Below are positions 48,172 through 60,700 of a stretch of 64,000 bases of DNA, piece by piece. Below the pieces are notes generated by a model that worked only from the letters and a program-made list of their open reading frames with translations, did not search any database and was not told the origin of the DNA. The DNA is from Collybia mongolica (Eukaryota; Basidiomycota; Agaricomycetes; Agaricales; Clitocybaceae): positions 5,642,001-5,706,000 of the forward strand of contig JAAXNY010000001.1 of assembly GCA_013420905.1 (NCBI GenBank). Reading direction: 5' to 3'. Within the stretch, counting starts at the first letter, position 1. Every line of letters starts with the position of its first letter. A program made the position numbers and the translations under genes.

Positions 48172-48937
48172 AAACAGTATTGTTGTACCGCGAATGGAGT
48201 TATTTGAGGTTACACCAACATCAACGCGCATGTATACACTGTCGTGCTGGTTTTTACGCTAGCCCCCAAAAATTTGTGCTCCCTGCAGATTATTTTTATA
48301 TGTCACCTTGAGACAACCAAGATTTGAGTATCTCATACTCGGGTCCCTCAATCACCCCTGGCTCTCAGTATCATGTTACACCCAATCATCTGTCCATGTC
48401 AATAGAATACTGTCCCGTTCCCAGTCGCTTTTCCAGTACTCGATTTTTATCAAGCGAAGCATTAACAGTAAACGAGTACATTTGCTGCAGAGGGTGGAGG
48501 CCAGAAACGAGGCGAGAACCTGGATCAGGGGATGGAAAGCGTGTTGGCGGTCTGGTAGGTGTCATCCTTCACTCATTCTATCCGTTTCGCAAATTGATTT
48601 ATGCAGTTGTTTTATTCATGATCTAACTTCGTTCACCGTCCACTCCCTTCCATCTCGCGCTCAACCGTTCTCTCTGTCTTCACGGACTCTACATTTCTTC
48701 AATGCTGCAAAAATCTCCCAAAATCGATTACAGGGTGTATTTATTCAGGAGAATGCCCCGGCGCAGCGAGGGGCATGGCAGTGGTCGTGTACTTCGACAC
48801 GTCCACGTTAGGGGCTGTAACTTGGTGATAGCAGGCCCTATTCACTAGGCATTCGACACGCGAAAGCATTTTGAGGATCGAGGTGCAATCTTTGCTCAGT
48901 GTGTGCACCTTTCCAGAAGCCAAACTGAAACTCCCTG
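48172..48937. other. Intergenic region with one arm of a direct repeat
   Basis: No gene is supported in this stretch. Its right part belongs to a direct repeat (48805-48975) that recurs at 51195-51375. Confidence 0.4.
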
Positions 48938-48975
48938 CTACAGCACTCCTGTAACCTGCTGAGGATGAACGCCTA
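48805..48975. repeat. Direct repeat of about 170 bp, copy 1
   Basis: Matches 51195-51375 in the same orientation at roughly 70-75% by eye: shared words include GGGCTGTA, GATAGCA, TCGAGGTGCAATCTT, CCTTTCCA and AAGCCAA. It overlaps the 3' end of the LARP-like gene. The copies bracket that gene. Confidence 0.6.
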
Positions 48976-50945
48976 GCCTTGGACTACAAGTGAGACGTCG
49001 CCCACCGTATCTTTGTTGCAACAGCTTTAAAAGTGGGTTTCGGAGAGGCTCACGTGCTACCAGTGCATTGCGCGCTCGGTTGTATTCAACCTCCCCGTTG
49101 CGTAGCTGATCGTTGTCCATACTCGGTGCCGGACTAGGGCATCTACTTTCCCCTGAAAACCCAATACCTTCACATACCATAAATCTCTTCCCTACGGCTC
49201 CATTTATTCCGTCTAGGAAAGGTACATTATCTCCTACAGGCTGTGACTGATGCGGCGGCGGCAGCCTTATCACCAGTGCTGGGCTTCTCTCGCTCCTCCG
49301 TTGAGAGGCGTGTGGATGGTGCAGCCGAAAGTGAGAGTGCATGTATGGTGGAAAGTATGGTGGTATTACAGCACCCCCTTGTATGTGGGAGGGTAGAGGG
49401 TACGCTGGGGTGTGATGGCCTAATCCTGGATTACTGTGACTATGGCCATTCCAGTAGTAAGATGACGGCAGCGGCGTATAATGCATAGGTTGGTGAACGG
49501 TGGTTTGTGGGAGTGGTATGCTTTGGTTAAAAATATAATCACAGTGTGTAGGATGAGGGGATGCACGATAATAGCTCGGGGGCTGGTATAAAGTTAGATA
49601 ATACAGTGCATTCGGCGAGGAAACGCCTTGGCTGTAAAATTTGGCAGACCGAACTGTGAATGTGGCAGAAATTGTCAGGTTGCGATGGAGGTCGGCATGT
49701 TGACGGACGTTGCTCTTGACTCAATTGCGAAATCCCGGGGCGACTCTGAATTCCGGATTGGGAAGTACACTGAGATGCAGACTGCAACGTGCTTCGTGTC
49801 TGTGTTGTACCAGAACTTGAGGCCGATCTACGCGAGTGTTGCGGGTTGGACGGTGGTTGAGGATGCTGAGACCCTTTGCTAGATTGGTTTTGCCGTTTTT
49901 GTGCCTTGGTCAGAGCATCGGTAGTAGCTGGAAGCTCTTCAGCAGGTATCGGAATCCATTTCGTTTTTCCACCTGAGAATTGGATGCGTAAGAATGAAGA
50001 AAGGGTACGTTTTCGTCAGCTTCCTCATGTGATGCGATTTGAGAAAAGGACGGAAAACAAGTGCATGGGAGACGGTGGAGTAGGAGAACTCGATCTAACA
50101 AACACGAAATATGAGAACGTACTCTTCCTAAATACACCCATAGATAATTGCTCGCGCCCTGGACCGTTATTACTCTGACTCTCCTCTCTGGAATTCGAGT
50201 TTAAGTCTGAAGCTTGCCCTGGGATTCCAGTATTTGATATTGGGGCTACTGCTGACTTGCCAACCTTGGACCAGCTGTCTGTATCAACAGATGGCGCGAG
50301 AGAAGTTATCTGCACATAAAGGTTTAGTAGATATGCGCACGAAAAAACATTGTATCCTAACTGATGGTAGCACCACCCTGTTGATGGCGGTTGACGCGCT
50401 TGGACCATGTACAGCATTCGGTGCCGAATCTCGCAATGATTTGGATGAAGCCAACGACTAATTGGGTGACAATTCTGCGGCAGAGGTATGCTCTGTGAGG
50501 CCGATATGTGTGACGAAACAGTGGCAGGTGAATGCTCAACGGCCGGTCGGACATTCCGAACGTCAACAACGGGGGATTTCTGTGGTGGTGTGGGCGGCTA
50601 CTATCGATAGTGCTTTTTCAGCTATATCGTTCGAAGAATTTTTCACACCATTGCAAGGATGGTACTTGTAGCAGTGGGAGAGGTTGGCGGGTGGGAAGAG
50701 AACGTTGAGATTGGAATGACAGGGAAATCCAGCTTATTATTGATGTTGGTGGGTTTTGAGGTCAATTTGAACGGGGATGTCAAGAATGTATTTGAGGTTT
50801 CGGATGTAGCATTTGGCATAGTCTGTTCAGTAATTTGGTGGGGTTGCAAGGAGATGGGGAACCTTAAATTCTGCATTTTCTTTGCACAGTCAGCATAGGA
50901 AAGAGGAGGGACTTTTGGGAGAGATGAAATGAATGGCAAGACCAT
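48938..50945 (-). CDS. LARP-like (La-related) low-complexity protein
   Basis: I reconstruct exons 50945-50649, 50597-50138, 49972-49709 and 49653-48938 on the minus strand (578 residues in frame). The N-terminus has PLSYADCAKK. A VVDVRNVR segment, a GKTKWIPIPAEELPATTDAL segment and a Tyr/Pro-rich part (LYYLTLYQPPSYY, PPYFPPYMH) follow. A later stretch has SPSPAPS-like motifs (SRCPSPAPS). This order resembles the N-terminal half of fungal La-domain RNA-binding proteins. The La motif itself is not visible, so this may be a truncated or decaying copy. The intron 50137-49973 is unusually long (165 bp). Alternative: an unrelated disordered protein. Confidence 0.4.
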
Positions 50946-51194
50946 TTATGTGTGGGTAGGGTTTAAGGTGGGAGCTTGGGCTCTGATAAGTACTTTTTAC
51001 AAGATTGGCAGACAGAAGCCACCGACTCAGCGAAATAATTACGTCGGTAATTTCTGACCGGTCATTATCAGCCTGGTTCTTATTGATTAGATGTTGATTG
51101 TGTTGTGATCATAACTGCGATCTCGGGCCATAACCAGGACCGACTTGCGTGTTAAATGGAGTAGTTCAGATTTGGGCGCGTTCAGCGCGTCCAT

Positions 51195-51375
51195 GTTCGA
51201 GGCTGTACTTTGCTGATAGCAAGGCCTATCCACTACGTGTTTGAAAAGCGAGACACAGAAATGTATGGGTCGAGGTGCAATCTTGCCTCAATGTTGGGGC
51301 CCTTTCCAAAAGCCAAGTTAGAGCACCCTGCCACGGCGCCTTTGGAACCTGTTGAGGGTAATGCCACGCGTGGAA
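51195..51375. repeat. Direct repeat of about 180 bp, copy 2
   Basis: Partner of 48805-48975, about 2.39 kb away in the same orientation, just upstream of the LARP-like start. It suggests a tandem duplication in which one copy of the intervening sequence was lost, or a short dispersed repeat. Confidence 0.6.
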
Positions 51376-52171
51376 CATTATCCAACTTTGGACCTTCTAC
51401 GATAAGTAGTCGTATCAGACGCCACATTCAGTTTTTTTTTTTGCCTCCTCCTTCCCATTATTCCATCATAGATATCACATGGCTTCCGTTCTCTCTGTCA
51501 CTTGCTGTCTCCGCCCCTACTCGTTTATCGGATTTTCTCATGAAATATCTGAGGCCTAGGAATTTGTCCGCTTTCCACTTGAGAGGAGGGAATTGTCAAG
51601 CACCGGACAGAATGCATGCGGTGTTTTGAGAGTGTCTGTGGATGCAGCGACCCCGGATTGGAGTTTAATTCCCCAATGATCCTGCCCTTCGCATGAACGT
51701 CCGCCAGTATGATATCATACCAAGCGTTTTTATACCCAACCTGCGAATAGGATTGCGCCGCTCATCCCAATCACGCCCATCCATTCGCCCAAGGCAGTGG
51801 TGCGGTCGCCGATATGACATGTATGTATTGTGATTAGGGATCTCATCCCGAAACTCCGTCCTATGAGGCAATATGTGTATGTCCCTTGAGGTGATCTGCC
51901 CGTATTTGTGACTTAACGGACTACATGGTTATCGGCTGGATCTTCTGCGCGTTGCATCGTCCCCGCATGATATTGTATACTTGGACATGTAGTTGAGTTA
52001 CGGGAATCCACCACTTGACAGTAACGGGCCGAAACGAAGGGCGTTGGAGTGGGCTTTGAACCTAGTGCTACCATGGCAATAATAAGGCTCGTTGAAGTTA
52101 CACGACACGCATATACAAAGTGTCGTCAGCCTTATATTAGCATGACCAAATCGCCCGGACCTCAAAAAACC
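51376..52171. other. Intergenic region
   Basis: Host-like DNA with a short T run at 51431-51441. No gene, tRNA or transposon signature was found. Confidence 0.4.
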
Positions 52172-53244
52172 TCACTCACGCTCCAACCGCGCCTTGACCG
52201 GACTGAGCCCAAACACCTGCCAAAACTCACGCGAGTCCAGCGCCCGGCCCAACGCCTCGACATCCCGAGGCAGCGCGCGCACATTACCCTCCTCCATCAA
52301 TTCCCGGACCCAACGGGCATGTGGCCCCCGTTTCGCATCCTCCTCGCTCCCATCCTCACTATCAACGACGCCGGGCGCCCCCCATGCAGACGCGAGGTCC
52401 CACCAATCGTACACGCGCCCGTCGGTGACGAGCCATCGCTCACCCGAGGCGTTGGGGAAATCGCTGTGGACGGCTAGTATGGCGCGTGCGAGGTCCGTGC
52501 CGTGGAGCATGTGTATGCTGCCCTGCGTGTCGGGGAAGGGAGAGGTAAGTAGGGTGGGAGACGGAAATGACGGAGGGCGTGTGGAGAAGATACTCACCTT
52601 ATTCCGCAATACCTCCTTACTCGGTGCCACGCGCCCCACCCAATTCCGCATATCCCGGGACCCTCCCCACAGTCCAGCAAGGTTCAACACCGTCGTTGGC
52701 GTCTCAGGCGAGAGATTAAGGAGCTCGTCCTCCGCCACGGCGCGAGCGGATCCCACGTGCGGTGTGTGGCGGTCGTACCACCTGTGAGCTACGGGGATGG
52801 GCGCAGGCGCAGGCGTTGATCCCATTCCCAGCTCCTTGGGCTTCTTGCGTATACCCTAAACACTAAAGTTAACCCACCGCACTAAGAAACGGGGAAGGAG
52901 ACACGCACGTCCCAAATACCACTTGTCCCGAGCTGTATGAACGCCGTCGCGCCCTCCTCACCTGCCCACGCTCCTGGTGCACGACTTTCTCGGTACAAGC
53001 GAACGAGACGCTGGGAGGCACCTGGAAACTCGATAGGGAATGTGATTATTACAGTGTGCGCGTCCGGGAGGGAGTGGTACGGAACTGAGTCGTCGGACAA
53101 GGGGTCGAACACAAATGGGATCGTCGAGTCGTGCCCTGAGCGTGTGGTAGCGGCGTATGTGATAGAGCGGGCATCACAGAGAGGGATGAGGAAGCTGGAG
53201 GTCCAGCCAGCGCCGAGGATGAGAATGTCGATGGGTGTGGTCAT
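52172..53244 (-). CDS. NAD(P)-binding Rossmann-fold protein (SDR/epimerase-like)
   Basis: Three exons: 53244-52909, 52855-52598 and 52522-52172 (introns 53 and 75 bp), 314 residues in frame. The N-terminus has the nucleotide-binding loop ILGAGWTSSFLIPLC. TSGIWD after the first domain, then HRWYDRHTP, LNLAGLWGG and HGTDLARAILAVH follow the layout of atypical short-chain dehydrogenases and NAD-dependent epimerases. A classical YxxxK catalytic pair is not evident, and the substrate is unknown. The coding sequence is GC- and CpG-rich, unlike the transposon regions. Probably a conserved fungal housekeeping gene. Confidence 0.85.
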
Positions 53245-54378
53245 CTTTTGGTTTCGTACGGTGAGATAGATGACTGATCTAAGAAGATAGTTTATGGGAT
53301 TCGATTCAAAAGCAAAGGCATTTGAAATCTAGATTTGCACATTTATAACTTGTTTGAACACCCCGGAAGCTCCTCTGTGTGTTCGGAATTTTTTTTGCGG
53401 ATTTGAGACTCCCAAAATGACAAATTTTCCAGCCCAGAATAGCAGATTTGTTTAACAAAATCCTCAGCCTATATATAGTGGATTTCAGACATTCCTTAAG
53501 GGTTTTTTTCTTTTTCAAAGAAATGGGTTGCTGGTTCATTCACAATTGATCTGTTCCAGTTTGAGAAGAGTCCAGATTCTCAATCCTTGAAGAAGCACAA
53601 AAAGAGTATTTCTTCTGCCTTCTGCCTGTTTCAATTAGTATGGGTCCTCATGAAAAGATAAGGTAGCAGCCACCAGGAACCAGCACCTGTTATGAAAATC
53701 CATTCAATGCTGACCTCAATAACTTCGACAACATGTATCTTCTTGTAATTACACTTCCCACAAGTCATTCTCTAATGCCAACAGAGTAGCTTCCAGGAAA
53801 CATATTTTTAAAATCTTAAAAATTAACTAATATAAAACACCTAAAATTTTTCTTACACAAAATACATCATAGAGTCATATAGAACAAGGAAATTGAAAGT
53901 GGATTTTTGAGACACATTTTGCTGCTTAGGTAATGGGAGCACGTGACCATATGGTCGGTGGAGGAGGAGAAAGGGGTGGTGGAAAAGTGAAAAAACATCG
54001 AAGTCATGTGCAAATGCAATGGGAAGAAGGTCAAAGGTTTCTCAGGCTTGCCTCCAGAACCTTAGGAATCACAAATCTCATCAGGCTTGCATCAATGACA
54101 TCATTGCTGCAAAAGCATCAGGTCTGGATTGAACCATGCACAAAACATCCACTGCTGGCTCCACACTTTTCTTTGCTGTGGAAAGCTTCCCATGCATTGC
54201 TATGGAAAGTCTCATTCATCAGTGCTTGATGACAAAGATTTCTCTCAAAAAATACAACTTCACCTGATGGAAAGTTCAAAAACAGGTTATATTCATGCAC
54301 AGGATATTGTTGACTATATTGCCACTGCAGAGGTCCAGCAGCAACTCGAGCCAAAACCTGGAAGATTTCAGAGCAAAC
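53245..54378. other. AT-rich non-coding region
   Basis: From about 53300 the composition shifts to AT-rich transposon-like DNA. No coding sequence is supported; the minus-strand frame that spans 54118-54954 crosses an LTR-like repeat and is not credible as a gene. Confidence 0.35.
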
Positions 54379-54952
54379 TGTAAGGGGTTGTGTCACACTG
54401 AGTGCCCAGAGGGGAGAGTGATATGCACAGTGATACTCAGCCACACAGGGAAGGGGGCACCTAAAGACTAAGTGGGCTTTGTTGCAAGAGAGGGATCTGG
54501 GCCTAGTGTATTGCAAAGGTGCCATCCACAATTGGATGGCCCCATCTATATAGGTACATTGGGAAATACTATGGAATAAAGTTGAAAGCCCACTAGGGCT
54601 GTGCAAATAATACAGGTGTAACACACCAGTAAGGAGTAAACTAATAATTGCAATAGGGGATAAGAGGGGTGTCACAGGGTAGGTAGAGTTATGCCAAGGT
54701 GTCCCAAGGTGTATAGTGGCATATGAGTGAGTATACAATAATGTGAGGTATGTCCAAGCAACTAGATGTGGGGTGCATATGTGTTCCCCATACACTTCCC
54801 TCCCCAATCCAAATAATGTTTGGATGCTAACACAACTCTCTCTAAATGGAGCTAGAGTTGGTGGAGTTGTGTGATGAGCAAGGGCAGAGACAGGAAGGGA
54901 TCTGGATAAGAATGCAGCATGTCGATTTGTAAGGGGAGCACATACACACCTC
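54379..54952 (-). repeat. LTR-like relic 1
   Basis: On the minus strand it starts TGTGAGGTGTG and ends CCCCTTACA, the TG...CA form of an LTR, with a CTATATAG box-like word. No target duplication is visible, so it could be a truncated element rather than a clean solo LTR. A CTAGGGCTGTGCA motif lies at 54594-54606 inside it. Confidence 0.4.
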
Positions 54953-54965
54953 ACATCTAGTCACT

Positions 54966-55240
54966 CGGATACATATACCTCATGTTATTGTATACTTACT
55001 CATATGCAGCTGTATGCCTCAAGAAACCTCAGTATAATCTATCAACCTTGCGACATGCCAAACAGTATGCTTTATATAGATGGATTACTACAAACATAAT
55101 TTTTACTCTATTTTGCCTCATCCTATTGTACACACCCAGCATCCAAATGCAAACCTTCATGCTCACCTACTCATCTTTACTTTCAGCAGTCCCCATGGCA
55201 TATAAGGGCAGGGTGTATGCTTATTTTCTGCAGCCTATGT
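54966..55240 (+). repeat. LTR-like relic 2 (inverted relative to relic 1)
   Basis: Words such as TTATTGTATAC.TACTCATATG and CCTTG.GACA match relic 1 read on the other strand. The two are therefore diverged copies of one repeat, head to head. Confidence 0.4.
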
Positions 55241-55329
55241 AAATGATGATGCACCAAAGTGACAGATATTGTTGAAAATTTCCCCAGAGCCCCATCAGAC
55301 CTTATCGATTGGGAAGAGTATGCGTTCAA

Positions 55330-57000
55330 TTGCAATATAGAGTACTGCGGCAGATGGTCGTACGCATAAGGCCGATGGACAGACTCTTCCCGAGTTGGAT
55401 TAGTCCTGGGGAGGGCGGTTGAGGGGTGTGAGTAGGGACGCGAGGACGAAGAACGAGGTTGGGTAGGGGCACAACAGAAAAGCTGGCAGCAGGTGGTAAT
55501 AGAGGCGAGACAGGATGATGATGCTGGTAGCTTGTTGTAGGATGCAAATGCTATGATGGGCTATTTAGGACACGCCCATCGGATATGATCGACACTTCAT
55601 CGTACAACGCCCGACGTCCATCGCCTTCATTTTCTCTCTTATCTTCCCTTCCCTTGCTCAAAATGACGTCATTGCTTCCCTCGTTTCTGCTTGCCGCCTG
55701 TGCTCCCTCTCAGTTTGAACCATTCAGGTAACCTGGATGTTAGCTTGCAGTACGACATCCAATTATTTGCTGAAAAAACACCTTCCAATCCAGTCATATC
55801 CATCCCGCCGTGGTGTGGGACCCTAGCGAATAGAACAGCTCGTAAAAGGCGAATGTCCTAAAGGAACGCATATGTGAACCTGGGCGTTCTGGGATATAGG
55901 AGGCGAAGCAGGGATGGTAAGTTGTGATCATCGCAAAGCATCAGATCGTCGTGCCGCGTTGGCCGCTATACATGATTAGAGAACTTTATACTCGGACTCT
56001 GGGCTTTGTCTTGCGTTTCCTGCGTGACACCTGCAATCGATCATAGGTTAGCCTGAAAGTTTTTGTGATACGACTGACGTATACGCACAGACATTCAAAT
56101 ACAATCCCTTCTTCCCCGATTCGCGCTCCCACCTCCGGCAGGGGCCTCGACCACTTGCCTTCATCCTCTCCAGTCTACACAAGTTCCGTCAATCCGAGAA
56201 CGAGAACAACATAAAGGCGCGAGGCGTTCCTGCACGCTACGATTGCGCACAAAGTGACGAAGGACGCAGGAGGTGGGGATGAGAGGGGTGCTAGACGGCA
56301 AAGAAAGTGAAGATCTATGACCTGGAATATGGTGAGGGTAGAGTTTGGGGCCAGATTGTTGTACGCGGAGGGCACATAGACAGACGCTCTTCTGGGTCGG
56401 GCGGTTGTGGAGAGGATGTGAGTAGAAATTGAGGGCGGGGCGAGGTTGAATAGGCGAGTCATAACAAAACTGTTTAATGGCAATGGTGTTTGGGAATGAA
56501 TGGGCGAACGAGGATGTCGACACAAACGGCCGGGATGATAGCTTGGGGATTGCCCTCGGATGTGAACACACGATGCACCACGTCACCAGCTCTCCTTCAA
56601 ATCGACCTACTCCCTGTGCTTCTCCCCCCCTGCTAAACGTCACGTCACATCGTTGCCTACCTTCCTGCTTGCCGCCGCCTCTCCTTAGTTCGAATCATCC
56701 AACGTCATAACAACCATTGCTTCGACGCACGATGATGTCCGTGTTTCTCTCCTGTGAACAGTATTTTTTAACCTGGACTTGGCTATCCCTCCGTGGTATG
56801 CGCGAGCACACTCCATCGTGAACCTACCCGTCGCCGGTGCCTGCCTTCGGTCGTTCCCACTATAACCTTCGTACATCAGCAGAAGGTCGATATACCGTTT
56901 GGTGCAGGTGGACGTCGAATAGGAACGTGTTTTTATACCTCGGCGGGCCGAAATGTTGGGAACGAAGTGAAGATGGGGAGGGTGTCGAGCCTCAGGTGGG
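55330..57000. repeat. Diverged direct duplication, about 1 kb period
   Basis: Paired anchors in the same order: 55365-55450 with 56357-56440; 55660-55735 with 56628-56702 (CTTCCTGCTTGCCGCC-type); 55793-55830 with 56778-56815 (CCGTGGTATGCG-type); 55846-55920 with 56910-56985. The unit carries no clear gene now. It looks like an old tandem duplication of host DNA. Confidence 0.5.
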
Positions 57001-57273
57001 GGATCATTCGTGGACGGTTGTGGTAAAATGCGGCATGATTGCCTCCGTTGTGAGCTCGAGGATGGTGGCAAACATATTGAAGATGTTCGTGTTACAATTT
57101 CTGGGAGCTGCACGCCAAATCCTTCTCAATGTTCCGCAGTATGTGTACCTCGGCTCTTCGTGGCCGTAAGTTCGAAGTGGTGTGAGCAAATTATTGGACG
57201 GCTCTGAAGAGACAGGCGCGAGTGTCCATGCAGTATCAGACACACAGAACAGAAGCAAGACTTAAACACTCAC

Positions 57274-57403
57274 CTCATCCATATTTTGTGTCAGCAACGC
57301 CAATCCCGCGACCCCCACCCGTATATGTAGAGTCCCGAAAGCGCGGTGGATAGGCGTTGTCACGAACAAGATACAGTAAGCGACCGTGGACCGAATGACA
57401 TGC
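57274..57403 (-). other. Possible exon of an unassigned membrane protein
   Basis: On the minus strand a frame reads RSTVAYCILFVTTPIHRAFG then GVAGLALLTQNMDE up to a GTGAGT donor at 57273. Two hydrophobic stretches suggest a membrane protein remnant. I could not join it to other exons. The rest of 57001-57768 shows nothing else. Confidence 0.25.
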
Positions 57404-57768
57404 ACATTCCTCGCCGCACTGGGGCGTTCTCTTCAGGTGCGGATTTCGGACAATTGAGGGTGCTGGGGATTGGCGCGAGAGCGAAAAATGATAATTGGGG
57501 AACGACGAGCAACGCAGGGGAAGAAATCTAAACAAATAAAATCAGTCCACGTATTCGGTGCGAACTTGAAGAATGGGAAGCGATACCTATGATACCCCAT
57601 CTCCGTCCGTTGAGGCTGCCTCTGAGTTCAGTCTGAGAAGCAGATTTGGGAGCACGTGTCCTATCAGACTCACACGTTGCGACTTGTGTGCGTCCTCAAG
57701 CTCCTCATACTCAAACGAGAACTATCGCTTCAAGCAAACGTATCGATAACTCACAATATACTTACAAC

Positions 57769-60700
57769 ATGACAGACACACATCACCGATCGTTGCGTAG
57801 GCGTGCCGTCGACAAGGTTTCACAGAAAATCAAGCGTCTCATTCCCGGATCCGAACAATATGAGGCTAATCTTTCGCCCTCGATGCCTCCTGATATCCTG
57901 CAAGGCTCTAGCCAGCACTTTGGAACAGCTTCACATGCACAGAGCACTCAATCTCTCCCGGTAACTGGAGTGCCTACGAGCTACCCTTCTGGTGCAACAC
58001 CGCCAACCGAAGCAAACACGACCACGGCCGAAACAACACACAACGCAGCAGTTACCCCAGCGCTGACCCATGGACAGGCGGAGCCCTCCTCCGCCGCAAC
58101 TCAAAGCACCAAAATCATCCTCAAGGGTGCCCTGGGGCTTCTCAGCAGTGCAGCCGACGGAGTACCGATCCCAGGCGTCAAAGGCATTTTTGACACGATC
58201 ATCAAAGTTATCGGGGTCATCGAGGTGCGTGATGCTATCTGGGTTATACTAAGGACAGATGCTAATTGATTTCCCGTAGGTCTACAAAGCCAATCAAGAA
58301 GGGTTCAAAGCACTCGAAAGCCGTTGTCAAGTTCTCATAGACAAGGTCACTAATCCTCTGAAAAACAAACCATTATCAGATATTCCTCCTACATTGACAG
58401 ATAGCCTGAATGCTCTCGAAGGGTACTCTTCCCTCGTTCTATCTCCCCTCTGTGCTAATGGTTCTCATACCTACAGTGATCTCTCGAGAATCCTTGCTGA
58501 TGTTCAGATGAAGCTACAGCTGAGCAAAGCTAATCATGTGATTAACCATGAGGAACATGCAGCCATAATCAAGAATATGAATGACCAGATCTCTCATTTT
58601 CTGGAATATTACTCAGTGAGGTGATTTCAATGCTGTTCATTGGAATTACTGACATTGTTTTCAAGGTGAATATCAATACATGGACAGCATTGATGGCCCA
58701 GCAAAGTCATGAGACACAGGTCAAGGTATGTGTTTTTGAGTGTTAAAGAATTATTGAGTAAACTCATCATACTAGATGTACCTTGAACAAAAGTTGACAT
58801 ATGTTAATGCAGGGTTTGATGACCGAAGTAGCAAATCCCGTTCTTCTTGCTTTGCAGGCACTCGAGAAAATCTTCTGACACAGATAAAGTCTTGGATTCA
58901 TGACTCTTCTATGGATAAGCCTATCTATGCCCTCTATGGTATTGCTGGTATTGGGAAATCAACTGTAGCTCAGACTGTTGCACAATATGCTGCTAGTAGA
59001 AAGCTGCTTCTTGCAAGCTTTTTCTTTTCTGGAGCTGAAGACCAGCTGAAGAGTGGAGATTACTTTTTTTCCACACTTGCTCTCCAGCTCTCTTGCTATG
59101 ATGGAAGTCTTGCTACTGGGATTGCTCAAGCTCTGGAGGCTGTGCCAAATATTCTGAAAAAAACTCTGGATATTCAATTCAAGAGTCTCATTGTTGATCC
59201 CATCCAGAAGGCTAAAATATCCAAGGCTCCTCTGATTCTGGTCATTGATGCTTTTGATGAGTGCTTGGCTGCTGATGCTAGAATCATCTTGGAACTGCTG
59301 GCTAAATATATTTCATCTATGCCAAACATTAAGATATTTATTACAACCAGGCCTGAAATACATATTCAGAGGGTACTAGCACCCAGGGGGCAACTCCAGC
59401 CATTCTATCTACATGAGATTGAAACCTCAGTTGCCAAAGGAGATATTGCCCTCTTTCTGAAATTCTCTCTGTCAAAGGAAGAGGTTGCAAAATCATTGCA
59501 TTTCATTATCTGGGAACCAACTCATGAAGAGTTAGAATCACTGGTTGAAAAGTGTGGAATCTTATTCATTATGGCTTCAACTGCAGTAAAATATATACTG
59601 GATGATACACTGAGTAAACCTTATTTGCAAATGAGCCAGCTGCTCAAAGGCCTTGATATTGCAGAGGGAGAATATGGAGTTATGAACTCTCTTGATAAGA
59701 TGTATCTGGGTATTCTGAGGTCTTCTGTGCCCCAAAGACCTGGAACAGGATATCTGGCCAATTTCCAGAAGGTTGTAGGAGCCATCATTGTACTGGAAGA
59801 CCTCCTTCCAATCTCTGCCCTGAGTGGTCTCTTGGGAATGAGCAAATCTGATGTGCAAGTAACTCTGCAGAATTTGCATTCTATTATGGCTCCTACCAGC
59901 AACACTGAAGCCCCACAACTGTACCACAAATCATTTCCTGATTTCATCACTGACAATGCACGCTGTGCAGATGTCAATTTCTATATTGATCCACAAAAAC
60001 ATCATGCTGAACTTGCTGAGCTCTGTTTTTCACTTATGGAGAAACATCTTCATCAGGATATGCATGGCTTTGAAGGCCTGGATAAATATAAAGTCAATTC
60101 TGAAATGGGAGATATGAGAATGAAGAATATAACCCATGAACTGAAATATGCTTGCATGTATTGGGCAACTCACCTGAGGAAATCTGGCTATAGTAATTCA
60201 GAAATACTGCTTCCATTGCTTGAGAAGTTTGCTTTTACCCACCTACTACATTGGATTGAGGTCCTTAGCCTGGTTGGAAAATTAGAAGTTGCATATCCAG
60301 CATTGACTGTTGCACTGCAGATATTAGTGAGTTAACTTTTGAATTGTTGAGAACTTATCTGATATAGCAGTTCAGGTACAGTGGAAAGTCTCAGGGGTGT
60401 CCAAACTAAAGGAAATACTTGGGGATGGGTGTCGATGTATTACCAAGTTCTATGAGACTATCAAAAAATCTGGGGGTCATATCTATTATTCAGCCTTGCC
60501 TTTTATGCCAGTAGAAAGCCAGATATACAAGGCTTATAAGAGGATTGGCAGGGATGTAGCAACTGTATTGCAAGGGGATAAAGAGTGGAATCCTCTGCTA
60601 GCTTCTCTGGAGGGTCATTCAGATACAGTTCATAGCATTGCATTCTCACCTGATGGCTCCAGACTGGCATCTGGCTCTGATGACACAACTGTCAAGCTTT

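Noticed and set aside
54118..54954. A 278-codon minus-strand open frame
   Set aside because: It crosses an LTR-like repeat from end to end, has no domain and its composition follows the repeat. Treated as chance.
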